Assembly (NCBI GenBank): GCA_050261515.1
Contig: JBLNDJ010000006.1
Location: 99,435 to 163,434, forward strand
Source: JBLNDJ01 sp050261515
Lineage (GTDB): Bacteria; Acidobacteriota; Terriglobia; Bryobacterales; Bryobacteraceae
Direction: 5' to 3'
DNA length: 64,000 nucleotides
Position 1 is the first letter of the stretch. Every line of letters begins with the position of its first letter. Below are positions 8,070-14,815 of the stretch, one piece after another. Both the position numbers and the translations under genes were made by a program. The notes beneath the pieces were generated by a model, which was not told where the DNA came from, did no database searches, and was given only the letters and a program-made list of their open reading frames with translations.

Positions 8070-9896
8070 ATGCCTGGAGTGTCCTTGCTGGACGGCGCAA
8101 TCGCGGTGTGCCTGCCGGTGCTGGCCGTCTGGCTCCTGATCAGCGGGCTCGACGACCTGTTCCTGGACATCGTGTGTTTCGGGGCTTGGATCCGCCGCCG
8201 CAGGCGCCGCGAGACGGCGCGCGCCGCCGCTGTGACGCCCGCGGGCGAGCCCGAGAAACGCATCGCGATCTTCCTGCCCCTCTGGCACGAGCACCGCGTC
8301 ATCGGGAGCATGCTCGAGCATAACCTGGCAGCGATCCGGTACGAAAACTACGCCGTGTTCGCGGGCGGGTACCCGAACGACGAGCCGACGCTCGATGCGG
8401 TGCGGGAGATCGAGGCGCGGTTCCCGAACGTGCACCTGGCGCTCTGCCCGCACGACGGGCCGACGTCGAAGGCCGACTGTCTCAACTGGATCTACCAGCG
8501 CATGGTTCTCTACGAGCAACAGCACAAAGTGCGCTTCGACGTGGTGGTGCTGCACGACGCCGAAGACCTGGTGCATCCGGATGAGCTGCGGTGGATCAAC
8601 CATTACTCCTCCGAGTACGCGATGGTGCAGATTCCCGTGCTGCCGCTGCCGACCCCGCTCTACCGGCTCACGCACGGAGTCTACTGCGACGAGTTCGCCG
8701 AGTTCCAGACCAAGGACATGCCGGGGCGAGGGCTGCTGGCGTCGTTTGTTCCATCGAACGGGGTCGGGACCGGGTACACGCGCGAGGCGCTCGAACTGCT
8801 CGCCGCCGCGCACGACAACCGCGTGTTCGATCCCGAATCGCTGACCGAGGATTACGAGAACGGCATACGGCTGCACGAGCTCGGGTGCAAGCAGTTGTTC
8901 ATGCCGATCCGGTTCGCGGCGGGGCAGCCCGTGGCGACGCGCGAGTTCTTCCCGCAGCGCTTCCGCCAGGCGCTGAAGCAGCGCACGCGGTGGGTGATGG
9001 GCAACTCGCTTCAGGCGTGGGAGCGGCATGGGTGGCGGGGCGGCCTGGCGCAGATTTACTGGCTGTGGCGCGACCGCAAGGGGCTCGCCGGCAATCCCAC
9101 GAGCGCGCTGGCGAATCTGCTGCTGGTGTACGGGACGGCGACGTGGATGTGGAGCCGGTGGACGGGCGCGGCATGGGGGCTCGAAGGCGCCGCGGCGACG
9201 ATGTGGTCGTGGCCGGTGCTGGCGGTCACGATGTTCCTGCAAATTCACCGCACGGCGGTGCGGGCGTGGTGCACGGGGCGCATCTATGGGTGGCGTTTCG
9301 CGGCGCTCGTGCCGGTGCGCATGATGTGGGGCAACTGGCTGAACTTTTTCGCGACGGCCGGGGCTGTGCGGCGGTATGCGGTGGCGCGGCTGCGCGCGCG
9401 TCCGCTGGTCTGGCTGAAGACGGACCACATGTATCCCTCGCAGGCGGCGCTGGTGACGCACAAGCGGCCGCTCGGGGAGGTGCTGGTGGAGCAGGGATTG
9501 TTGAGCGGGGCGCAGCTCGAGTGGGCGCTCGGGTCGAAGCCCGCGGCGATGCGGATCGGCGAGTATCTCCTCAATGCGGGGTATCTGAACGAGACGGCGC
9601 TCTATCGCGGGCTGAGCATGCAGCAGAACGTGCGCTTCGAACCGCTCGACAGCGGGCGCATTCCGGTGTGGGTGGCGCGCGCGCTGCCGGGCGCGTTCGC
9701 GCGGCGGTGGAACGTGCTGCCGTTCCGGATCGCCGGGGGGCGCATCTACGTGGCCGGGCCGGAGCTTCCGAGCGAGACGATGCAGCGGCAGTTGCGGACG
9801 CTCACGCCGCTCGAGATGCGGTTTCAGTACGTGACGCCGGGGAATTTCGCGCGGCTGTCGGCGGATTTGCTGGGGGCGGCGCGGCGGGCGTCATAG
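8070..9896 (+). CDS. NfrB-like glycosyltransferase family 2 with C-terminal MshEN domain
   Basis: This is a 608-residue inner-membrane processive glycosyltransferase. A TM helix at about 8-28 precedes a GT2 domain with VLHDAEDLVHPDEL, LTEDYENG and the QRTRWVMG motif, and more TM segments follow around 345-430. The C-terminus (about residues 470-560) holds two MshEN-type half motifs, RPLGEVLVEQGLLSGAQLEWAL and MRIGEYLLNAGYLNETAL, of the kind that bind cyclic di-GMP. The same GT2-MshEN order is known from Escherichia coli NfrB, which supports c-di-GMP control of export of a cell-surface glycan. No NfrA-like partner is visible here. A TATATC hexamer ends six bases before the ATG. Confidence 0.85.
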   Translation: MPGVSLLDGAIAVCLPVLAVWLLISGLDDLFLDIVCFGAWIRRRRRRETARAAAVTPAGEPEKRIAIFLPLWHEHRVIGSMLEHNLAAIRYENYAVFAGGYPNDEPTLDAVREIEARFPNVHLALCPHDGPTSKADCLNWIYQRMVLYEQQHKVRFDVVVLHDAEDLVHPDELRWINHYSSEYAMVQIPVLPLPTPLYRLTHGVYCDEFAEFQTKDMPGRGLLASFVPSNGVGTGYTREALELLAAAHDNRVFDPESLTEDYENGIRLHELGCKQLFMPIRFAAGQPVATREFFPQRFRQALKQRTRWVMGNSLQAWERHGWRGGLAQIYWLWRDRKGLAGNPTSALANLLLVYGTATWMWSRWTGAAWGLEGAAATMWSWPVLAVTMFLQIHRTAVRAWCTGRIYGWRFAALVPVRMMWGNWLNFFATAGAVRRYAVARLRARPLVWLKTDHMYPSQAALVTHKRPLGEVLVEQGLLSGAQLEWALGSKPAAMRIGEYLLNAGYLNETALYRGLSMQQNVRFEPLDSGRIPVWVARALPGAFARRWNVLPFRIAGGRIYVAGPELPSETMQRQLRTLTPLEMRFQYVTPGNFARLSADLLGAARRAS

Positions 9897-10268
9897 GACC
9901 ACCAAACGCAGTTCGGGAGCGATCTTCCTGAGATCGCCGGCGTCGCTGGTGACGACGGCTTGCCCCGCCCTGCGGGCGCAAACGACGACGTGGGCGTCCA
10001 CGATATCGGCCGCCCCGGTTCGCGCCAGCAAGAGACCCACAGCGGTCGCATCCGCTCCGTCGAGCGCTACGAGATCCGTGCTGGCTTGCCGGATGAGCCG
10101 GGAGAGGCGGGCTTGCCGAGCGGGGTTACGAAGGGCCTGTGCCAGTGCCGTCGCTGGAATCGTGACCCGCATGCCGCGTTCCGCGGCGCGCGCGAGGAGG
10201 GTGAGGATGCACCGGTCGTTCCGGTCGATCGCGGTCAGCCCGCCAGCGTCGAGAGTGATTCCGCTCAC
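9891..10268 (-). CDS. vapC: PIN-domain toxin, VapC type
   Basis: This 125-residue PIN ribonuclease starts at a GTG. The N-terminal strand carries Asp7 (GITLDAGGLTAIDR). The later acidic positions lie in GAADIVDAHVVVCARR and VVTSDAGDLRKIAP, so the metal-binding site looks intact. The GTG overlaps the stop of the upstream antitoxin by four bases (GTGA). Its 3' end overlaps the tail of the glycosyltransferase gene by six bases. The target RNA cannot be predicted from sequence. A longer reading frame to 10376 is rejected because the extension is arginine-rich and unlike the family. Confidence 0.85.
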   Translation of the reverse strand: MSGITLDAGGLTAIDRNDRCILTLLARAAERGMRVTIPATALAQALRNPARQARLSRLIRQASTDLVALDGADATAVGLLLARTGAADIVDAHVVVCARRAGQAVVTSDAGDLRKIAPELRLVVL

Positions 10269-10516
10269 GCGATCTTTCGGCCCCGGCCGGAGAGTTGGGA
10301 ATCGGCCCAGGCACGCTCCTGCTTTGTGAGCGGGCCGCCGGTTTGCCGTAGCGCGTCTGCGAGCATCTCGCGCCACCCTTGCGCATCGAACAGAGCAACG
10401 TTGACGGCATGCTTCACAAAAGCGGAGACGCTTGCCGCTTCTCCGGCTGCGACCAGCGCCCGGATTTCTTTGATCTGTTCGTCGGGAATCGTGATGGTGA
10501 TCTTCGTGGTCGCCAT
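10265..10516 (-). CDS. vapB: Antitoxin of the VapBC-type module
   Basis: This is an 83-residue antitoxin. The N-terminal half (KITITIPDEQIKEIRALVAAGEAASVSAFVKHAVNVAL) reads as a ribbon-helix-helix DNA-binding segment. The C-terminal half (GGPLTKQERAWADSQL) matches the toxin-wrapping tail seen with this VapC subtype. I chose the Met at 10516 because MATTKIT is the usual beginning; an in-frame Met at 10528 adds four residues. It is likely to repress its own promoter together with the toxin. Confidence 0.82.
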   Translation of the reverse strand: MATTKITITIPDEQIKEIRALVAAGEAASVSAFVKHAVNVALFDAQGWREMLADALRQTGGPLTKQERAWADSQLSGRGRKIA

Positions 10517-10592
10517 ATTGAAAACCATACCACGTTGCTTACTCGGCTCTCAGGATTTGGACCGGGGCCGAAGGACGGCGTGACGTGGATGG

Positions 10593-10612
10593 GGCCGGCC
10601 AGGGGGCCGGCC
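10593..10612. repeat. Palindromic stem-loop repeat with AGGG loop
   Basis: There is a perfect 8-bp stem GGCCGGCC on both sides of the four-base loop AGGG. A related tandem pair occurs at 14730-14767, so this is probably one copy of a dispersed palindromic family. It separates the VapBC module from a truncated permease gene. Confidence 0.6.
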
Positions 10613-10616
10613 GCCG

Positions 10617-10697
10617 CTAGATTGAGCCGGCTGGAGCCGGGTTGACGGAGGGCGTCCGGCCGAGCATGCGAAGCGCGAACCGGACATCCCGGATCAT
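10617..10697 (-). pseudogene. Truncated ADOP permease (N-terminal stub only)
   Basis: The 26-codon frame begins MIRDVRFALRMLGRTPSV, which is how many ADOP permeases begin (compare RYAFRMLAKSP at the start of the permease at 34.6-37.0 kb in this window). Similarity stops after about 18 codons and the frame closes at a TAG a few codons later. Its ATG overlaps the stop of the upstream sugar-isomerase gene (ATGA), so it was once the next gene of that operon. The rest of the gene has been deleted, with the palindromic repeat lying just beyond the break. Confidence 0.55.
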
Positions 10698-11563
10698 GCC
10701 GAGTATTTTCTCGCGCCGCGGCGGAGTTCGGCGGCGAGCGGCGGGATGCTCTTCTCGGGGTCGCCGCTGGATTCGTATTCGATGGAGACATAGCCGCGGT
10801 AGCCGGCCTTGGCGAACATGCCGAGGAGGCGGTCCCAGTCGGCCTTGACCTTCTTGCCGTTCTCGTCCGCGATCTCTTCCTTGAAGTGGACGTTCACGGC
10901 GTAGGGAATGCAGAGCGCGGTTTGGGCATAGCCGTTCTTCGGGAAATTGCCGGTGTCGAGGTTGATTCCGGCCCAGGGGGAATCGGCGCGGCGGACGAGC
11001 TCGACAGTCGGCTCGGCGGTTGTGGTGAGGCCGCCGTCGTCTTCGACGCCGAGCGTGATGCCCTTCGATCCGGAGTAGTCGGCCGAGCGCTTCAGCACTT
11101 CGACCGCCCAGTCGATGGCCTGCGATTCCGAGGCGCCCTTGGGCACGGAGCCGCCGAAAACGCGTATGTGCGAGGCTCCGAGCTTCTCGGCGACATCGAC
11201 CCATTGCTTCGTCTTTTCGACTTCGGCGCGCTGCAACTCGGCGGTGGGCTGGCACAACTGCACGCGCACCGCAATGCTGTAGAGGGCGACCGCGTTCTTG
11301 TAGGCGTCGCGGCGCAGTGAGGCGAGGTACTTGCCGGACGTGTCCGGGAGCCAGTAGACCGTGGTGTCGAGCCCGTCGAGTCCGAGATCGGAGACGTAAC
11401 GGATGAGAGCGGGGTAGGTCAGCTTGCGCTCTTCAAGTTCCTTGCGGAACGAATAAGCGACGAGACCCGTGCGCAACCTGGACTTGGCCGGCGCGGATTC
11501 GCCGCGCAACTGCGCCGCGGCGGCCAGGGTGGGAATGGTCTTTAGAAGTTCTCTTCGATTCAT
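10694..11563 (-). CDS. Tat-exported TIM-barrel sugar isomerase/epimerase-like protein
   Basis: This 289-residue protein of the xylose-isomerase-like TIM-barrel (AP-endonuclease 2) superfamily has metal-site-like segments GVEDDGG, AGINLDTGNF, VNVHFKEE and GYVSIEYE, typical of the family. The N-terminus MNRRELLKTIPTLAAAAQL looks like a twin-arginine signal, so it acts outside the cytoplasm. I set the start at 11563, because a longer frame adds an Ala/Ser-rich stretch with no homology. A perfect TATAAT lies 13 bases upstream. The substrate is unknown; the neighbours suggest carbohydrate breakdown. Confidence 0.85.
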   Translation of the reverse strand: MNRRELLKTIPTLAAAAQLRGESAPAKSRLRTGLVAYSFRKELEERKLTYPALIRYVSDLGLDGLDTTVYWLPDTSGKYLASLRRDAYKNAVALYSIAVRVQLCQPTAELQRAEVEKTKQWVDVAEKLGASHIRVFGGSVPKGASESQAIDWAVEVLKRSADYSGSKGITLGVEDDGGLTTTAEPTVELVRRADSPWAGINLDTGNFPKNGYAQTALCIPYAVNVHFKEEIADENGKKVKADWDRLLGMFAKAGYRGYVSIEYESSGDPEKSIPPLAAELRRGARKYSA

Positions 11564-11576
11564 AATTGCTTGTCGA

Positions 11577-11586
11577 ATTATAGAAT
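11577..11586. promoter_or_regulatory. Overlapping divergent -10 boxes
   Basis: Only 31 bases separate the start codons of two divergent genes. The minus-strand TATAAT (11582-11577) and the plus-strand TAGAAT (11581-11586) share two bases. The plus-strand box ends eight bases before the ATG at 11595. Initiation in the two directions must be mutually exclusive on one template. Clear -35 boxes are not visible. Confidence 0.5.
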
Positions 11587-11594
11587 AGGTAGCC

Positions 11595-12674
11595 ATGCGA
11601 ATCGCACTGCTGCTGCTTGCTTCGACGGCGCTGGCCGCGGACTTGCGCTGGGTCGCGCCGGCGAGCGGCGAGGTTGAGATCAACGGGTTGCCCTGGCTTG
11701 CCGAAAATCATGGCGAGCTGATCCGGCTGCCGCTGCGCTTGAAGGCGGCGTACAGGCAGGACGTGTGGGACCTGGCGCAATCGCCCTCGGGAGGCCGCAT
11801 ACGTTTCCGCACCGATTCAAAGAACTTTGCCGTGCGGCTCGAGTACCCGTACGCACCGTCCATGCGGAACATGCACGCCTTCGGGCAGAGCGGCGTGGAC
11901 CTTTACGTCGGCGGCGTCTACATCGGGACGGCGACGGCCGATAATGAAGCCGCGCCGGGCAAGGTCTACGAGCGCGCGTGGGAAGACCGCACCGGCGGCC
12001 CGCGCGTGGAGCGCGATGTGACGCTGTACCTGCCGCTCTACATGCCGGTGAAGGTGCTCGCGATCGGCGTGGATAAAGACGCGAAGATCGGCCGCGCGGC
12101 TCCGTTCGCCGTCTCGAAGCCGGTGGTGTTCTACGGCACGTCAATCACGCAGGGCGGGTGCGCGAGCCGGCCGGGCATGAGCTACCAGGCGATTCTCGGG
12201 CGCATGCTGAACCTCGATTTCGTGAACCTGGGTTTTTCCGGCAACGGCAAGGGCGAGCCCGAGGTGGCGCGCACGGTGGCGGAGATCGACGCGGCGTGCT
12301 TCGTGCTCGATTTCGCGCAGAACAACGAAACGGTCGAATCGCTGCGAGCGGTGTACGGGCCGTTTATGGAGACGCTGCGCGCGAAGCATCCGGAGACGCC
12401 GATTCTGGCGGTGACGCCGATCTACGCGGCGCGCGAGGCCTTTGGCGAGGCGCCGCCGGCGCGGCTGGAGCCGATGCGGGAACTGATCCGCCAGGTTGCG
12501 GCCGCGCGCATAGCGAAGGGAGATGGACACCTTCAGATCGTCGAGGGCACGGATCTGCTCGGTCCGGCGCAGGGGGCGGGGCTGGTGGACGGCACGCATC
12601 CGAACGACCTGGGGTTTGAGTGGATGGCCGAGGGCTTCGCGACGCGGCTAAGGAAAGTGCTCAGGTTGCGGTGA
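11595..12674 (+). CDS. Secreted SGNH/GDSL hydrolase with N-terminal GxDLY-type domain
   Basis: This 359-residue protein has a short signal peptide (MRIALLLLASTALAADL). Residues 20-170 form a beta-rich domain containing the GVDLYVGG motif typical of the domain that precedes SGNH esterases. Residues 175-355 are the SGNH hydrolase, with nucleophile Ser in FYGTSITQGG, the glycine block FSGNGKGE, the Asn in FAQNNE and the catalytic Asp/His in DGTHPNDLGF. It is probably a carbohydrate esterase acting on plant or microbial polysaccharide. It is divergent from a Tat-exported isomerase and followed by another. Confidence 0.88.
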   Translation: MRIALLLLASTALAADLRWVAPASGEVEINGLPWLAENHGELIRLPLRLKAAYRQDVWDLAQSPSGGRIRFRTDSKNFAVRLEYPYAPSMRNMHAFGQSGVDLYVGGVYIGTATADNEAAPGKVYERAWEDRTGGPRVERDVTLYLPLYMPVKVLAIGVDKDAKIGRAAPFAVSKPVVFYGTSITQGGCASRPGMSYQAILGRMLNLDFVNLGFSGNGKGEPEVARTVAEIDAACFVLDFAQNNETVESLRAVYGPFMETLRAKHPETPILAVTPIYAAREAFGEAPPARLEPMRELIRQVAAARIAKGDGHLQIVEGTDLLGPAQGAGLVDGTHPNDLGFEWMAEGFATRLRKVLRLR

Positions 12675-12702
12675 GTGCGCCCTGGGTGTATCGTTCATTA
12701 CG

Positions 12703-13548
12703 ATGAACATGAGCAATCGTTTCTCCCGGCGCTCTTTCCTCGCCGCCACGGCGGCGGCTCCCCTGGCCGTGGCGCATGCCAAGGGCCGTTCGGTTCCGGT
12801 GGGACTCGAACTTTACTCGGTCCGCCACGAGATGGACAAGGACGTGCTGGCGACGGTCCGCGGCGTGGGCAAGATGGGCTACGACTGCGTGGAATTCTAC
12901 GGTTCGTATTACAGTTGGACCGACGACTACGCCAAAAAAGTCCGCGCGCTGCTGGACGAGTTGCGCATGCCGTGCCACTCCACGCACAACGATCCGGAGG
13001 CGCTCACGCCCGAGGGGATCAAGCGGGCGATCGAGCTGAACAAGATCCTCGGCAGCCGGTACATCGTGATGGCGTCGGCGGGCGAGGTGCGGGGCGCCGA
13101 CGGCTGGAAGCGCGTGGCCGATACGCTGAACCAGGCCTCCTCGGCCGTCAAAGGGGAAGGGTTGCGCGTCGGGTATCACAACCACGACGCGGAGTGGAAG
13201 CCGGTAGACGGGCAGAAGCCGATCGAGATTCTGTCGTCGAACACGGACAAGAGCGTCATGTTGCAGCTCGACGTCGGCACGTGCCTGGAGACGGGCAACG
13301 ATCCGGTGGCGTGGATCGACCGGAATCCCGGCCGCATCCGCTCGATTCACTGCAAGGAATGGTCGCCGGAGAAGGGCTACAAGGCGCTGTTCGGCGAGGG
13401 CAAGGCGGAGTGGAAGAAGATCTTCGACGCCGCGGAGAAGACCGGCGGCGTCGAGTTCTACCTGATCGAGCAGGAAGGCAGCGAGTACCCCGAGATGGAG
13501 ACGGCGAAGCGGTGTCTGGCTTCCTGCCGGAAACTGCGGGCGTCGTAA
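12703..13548 (+). CDS. Tat-exported sugar isomerase/epimerase-like TIM-barrel protein
   Basis: This 281-residue xylose-isomerase-like TIM-barrel protein has a clear twin-arginine leader (NRFSRRSFLAATAAAPLAVAHA). Family segments are visible: VGLELYSVRHEM, CVEFYGSYYSW, VGYHNHDAEW, MLQLDVGTCLETG and IRSIHCKEW. It is paralogous in fold to the isomerase at 10694-11563. TATCGT ends eight bases before the ATG and there is no Shine-Dalgarno. Its stop codon abuts the stop of the convergent beta-helix gene with no spacer. The substrate is unknown. Confidence 0.87.
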   Translation: MNMSNRFSRRSFLAATAAAPLAVAHAKGRSVPVGLELYSVRHEMDKDVLATVRGVGKMGYDCVEFYGSYYSWTDDYAKKVRALLDELRMPCHSTHNDPEALTPEGIKRAIELNKILGSRYIVMASAGEVRGADGWKRVADTLNQASSAVKGEGLRVGYHNHDAEWKPVDGQKPIEILSSNTDKSVMLQLDVGTCLETGNDPVAWIDRNPGRIRSIHCKEWSPEKGYKALFGEGKAEWKKIFDAAEKTGGVEFYLIEQEGSEYPEMETAKRCLASCRKLRAS

Positions 13549-14685
13549 TTACGCCGGTTTGAATACGCAGCCGGGGTTGTCCTTCACGATGACGCCCTGG
13601 CTGTGCTCTCCTTTGTCCGCGATCAGCTCGCGCAAGCAGGCTTCGTGCAGCACGTTGTCCTTGATGACGCAGTTTTCAAGGCGCTTGCACACGATCCCGT
13701 AGGACGGGCTGTAGGTCCCTTTCCCGCCGTCGTCGCGGCCCACATGCATCGTGTTCCCGACGGCCGTGATGCCCTTGGCCCCCTCGATGCGGATGTGGCA
13801 GGAGTCGGGCGTGTCGAGCTCGGCGTGTTTCCCGCTGCGGTAAATCAGGTTGCCCGTGATGGTCATCTGGCTGCACTTGCCGGATTCGGCGAGGTGAATG
13901 GCGGAGGTGCCGCTGCGGTCGATGTAGTTGCCGGTGATGTTGTAGTGGCTGCCGCCGGAGGCGAGAATACCGGCGTCGCGGTTCCACTCGATGCGGTTGC
14001 CGGTAAGGGTAATGGAGGCCGAGCCGCGTCCGGCGAAGCCCGCGCCGCCGTTGCCGGAAAACCAGTTGTCCATCAGGAAGCCGTCCCAGCCGATGCAGCG
14101 CACGCCGTCGCCGCCGCTGTAAGCGATCATCGAGTGGCGGATCGAGAAGCACCAGACGCGCGACAGCCGCACGCCGTCGCCGCTGAAGCGCGCGACCTGG
14201 CAGCGCTCGATGCGGAACGCGTCTTCATGCTTGCCGTAGTCGGGCTTGTCGAGCAGGATGCCGTGGATCTGCTTGCCGAGCTCGCCGCCTTCGAGCGAAA
14301 GGCCGTCGATCGTGGCGCCGTCGGCGCCGGTTATGTTGACGAGCGATGCGGCTTTGTCGTCGATGAGCTTCAGCGTGGACCCGCCGCCGCCTCGATAATT
14401 CCACGCGGGGACGCCGACGAGGGCCACGCGCGGGCGCAGGCGCAACTCCGAGCAGGCATAGACGGCGGGCGGGACGAAGACGGCTCCGCCCTGTCCGGCC
14501 GCGGCGTCGATGGTTTTCTGGATGGCGCGGGTGTCGTCGGTTTTGCCGTCGCCCTTCGCGCCGAACTGGCGGACATCGAGAAGTCCGGCGGCGGGCGTGT
14601 CTGATGCAGCAGCCGCGGCCGGCATCCACATTCCCGCGCCGAGCGCGCCGACCCATGCGCGCCGGGTCAGTGTTTCCGAATCCAT
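13549..14685 (-). CDS. Exported right-handed beta-helix (pectate-lyase-superfamily) protein
   Basis: This 378-residue protein begins with a Tat-like leader (MDSETLTRRAWVGALGAG) and then has the classic opening of the pectate-lyase-3 fold, LLDVRQFGAKGDGKTDDTRAIQKTID. Repeated coils with NITGNYIDRS, MTITGNLIYRS and ITLTGNRIEW are parallel-beta-helix rungs. It probably binds or cleaves a polyuronate or other polysaccharide outside the cell. The start at 14685 is chosen over upstream in-frame codons because AAAAGGAG sits just ahead of it and the leader begins there. Confidence 0.85.
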   Translation of the reverse strand: MDSETLTRRAWVGALGAGMWMPAAAAASDTPAAGLLDVRQFGAKGDGKTDDTRAIQKTIDAAAGQGGAVFVPPAVYACSELRLRPRVALVGVPAWNYRGGGGSTLKLIDDKAASLVNITGADGATIDGLSLEGGELGKQIHGILLDKPDYGKHEDAFRIERCQVARFSGDGVRLSRVWCFSIRHSMIAYSGGDGVRCIGWDGFLMDNWFSGNGGAGFAGRGSASITLTGNRIEWNRDAGILASGGSHYNITGNYIDRSGTSAIHLAESGKCSQMTITGNLIYRSGKHAELDTPDSCHIRIEGAKGITAVGNTMHVGRDDGGKGTYSPSYGIVCKRLENCVIKDNVLHEACLRELIADKGEHSQGVIVKDNPGCVFKPA

Positions 14686-14729
14686 GTTTGAGTGCTCCTT
14701 TTCTGGAGAGTCTACTCCCATGGGCGGAG

Positions 14730-14767
14730 GGCCGACCGGAGGGCCGGCCGCGGACCAGGGGATCCGC
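14730..14767. repeat. Two tandem palindromic stem-loops
   Basis: The first stem pairs GGCCGACC (14730-14737) with GGCCGGCC (14742-14749) around the loop GGAG, with one wobble-type mismatch. The second pairs GCGGACC (14750-14756) with GATCCGC (14761-14767) around the loop AGGG, again with one mismatch. Both resemble the element at 10593. They lie in the 130-base gap between two divergent exported proteins. Confidence 0.6.
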
Positions 14768-14815
14768 CTTACAAAATCTGACGGGATAGACTGGTGTCTT
14801 GCCAAGGAGACCTTC

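Noticed and set aside
7359..9461. A 700-codon minus-strand frame over the ADOP and glycosyltransferase genes
   Set aside because: It crosses the terminator and two well-supported genes, is extremely rich in Arg/His/Pro, and shows no domain signature.
8591..9931. A 446-codon plus-strand frame overlapping the NfrB-like gene in another frame
   Set aside because: The NfrB-like frame has all GT2 and MshEN motifs; the other is Ala/Gly/Arg noise.
14510..14815. Longer N-terminal extension of the Tat-exported hydrolase-like gene
   Set aside because: The Shine-Dalgarno at 14804 and the twin-arginine leader at 14816 fix the start; the extension runs through a palindromic repeat.
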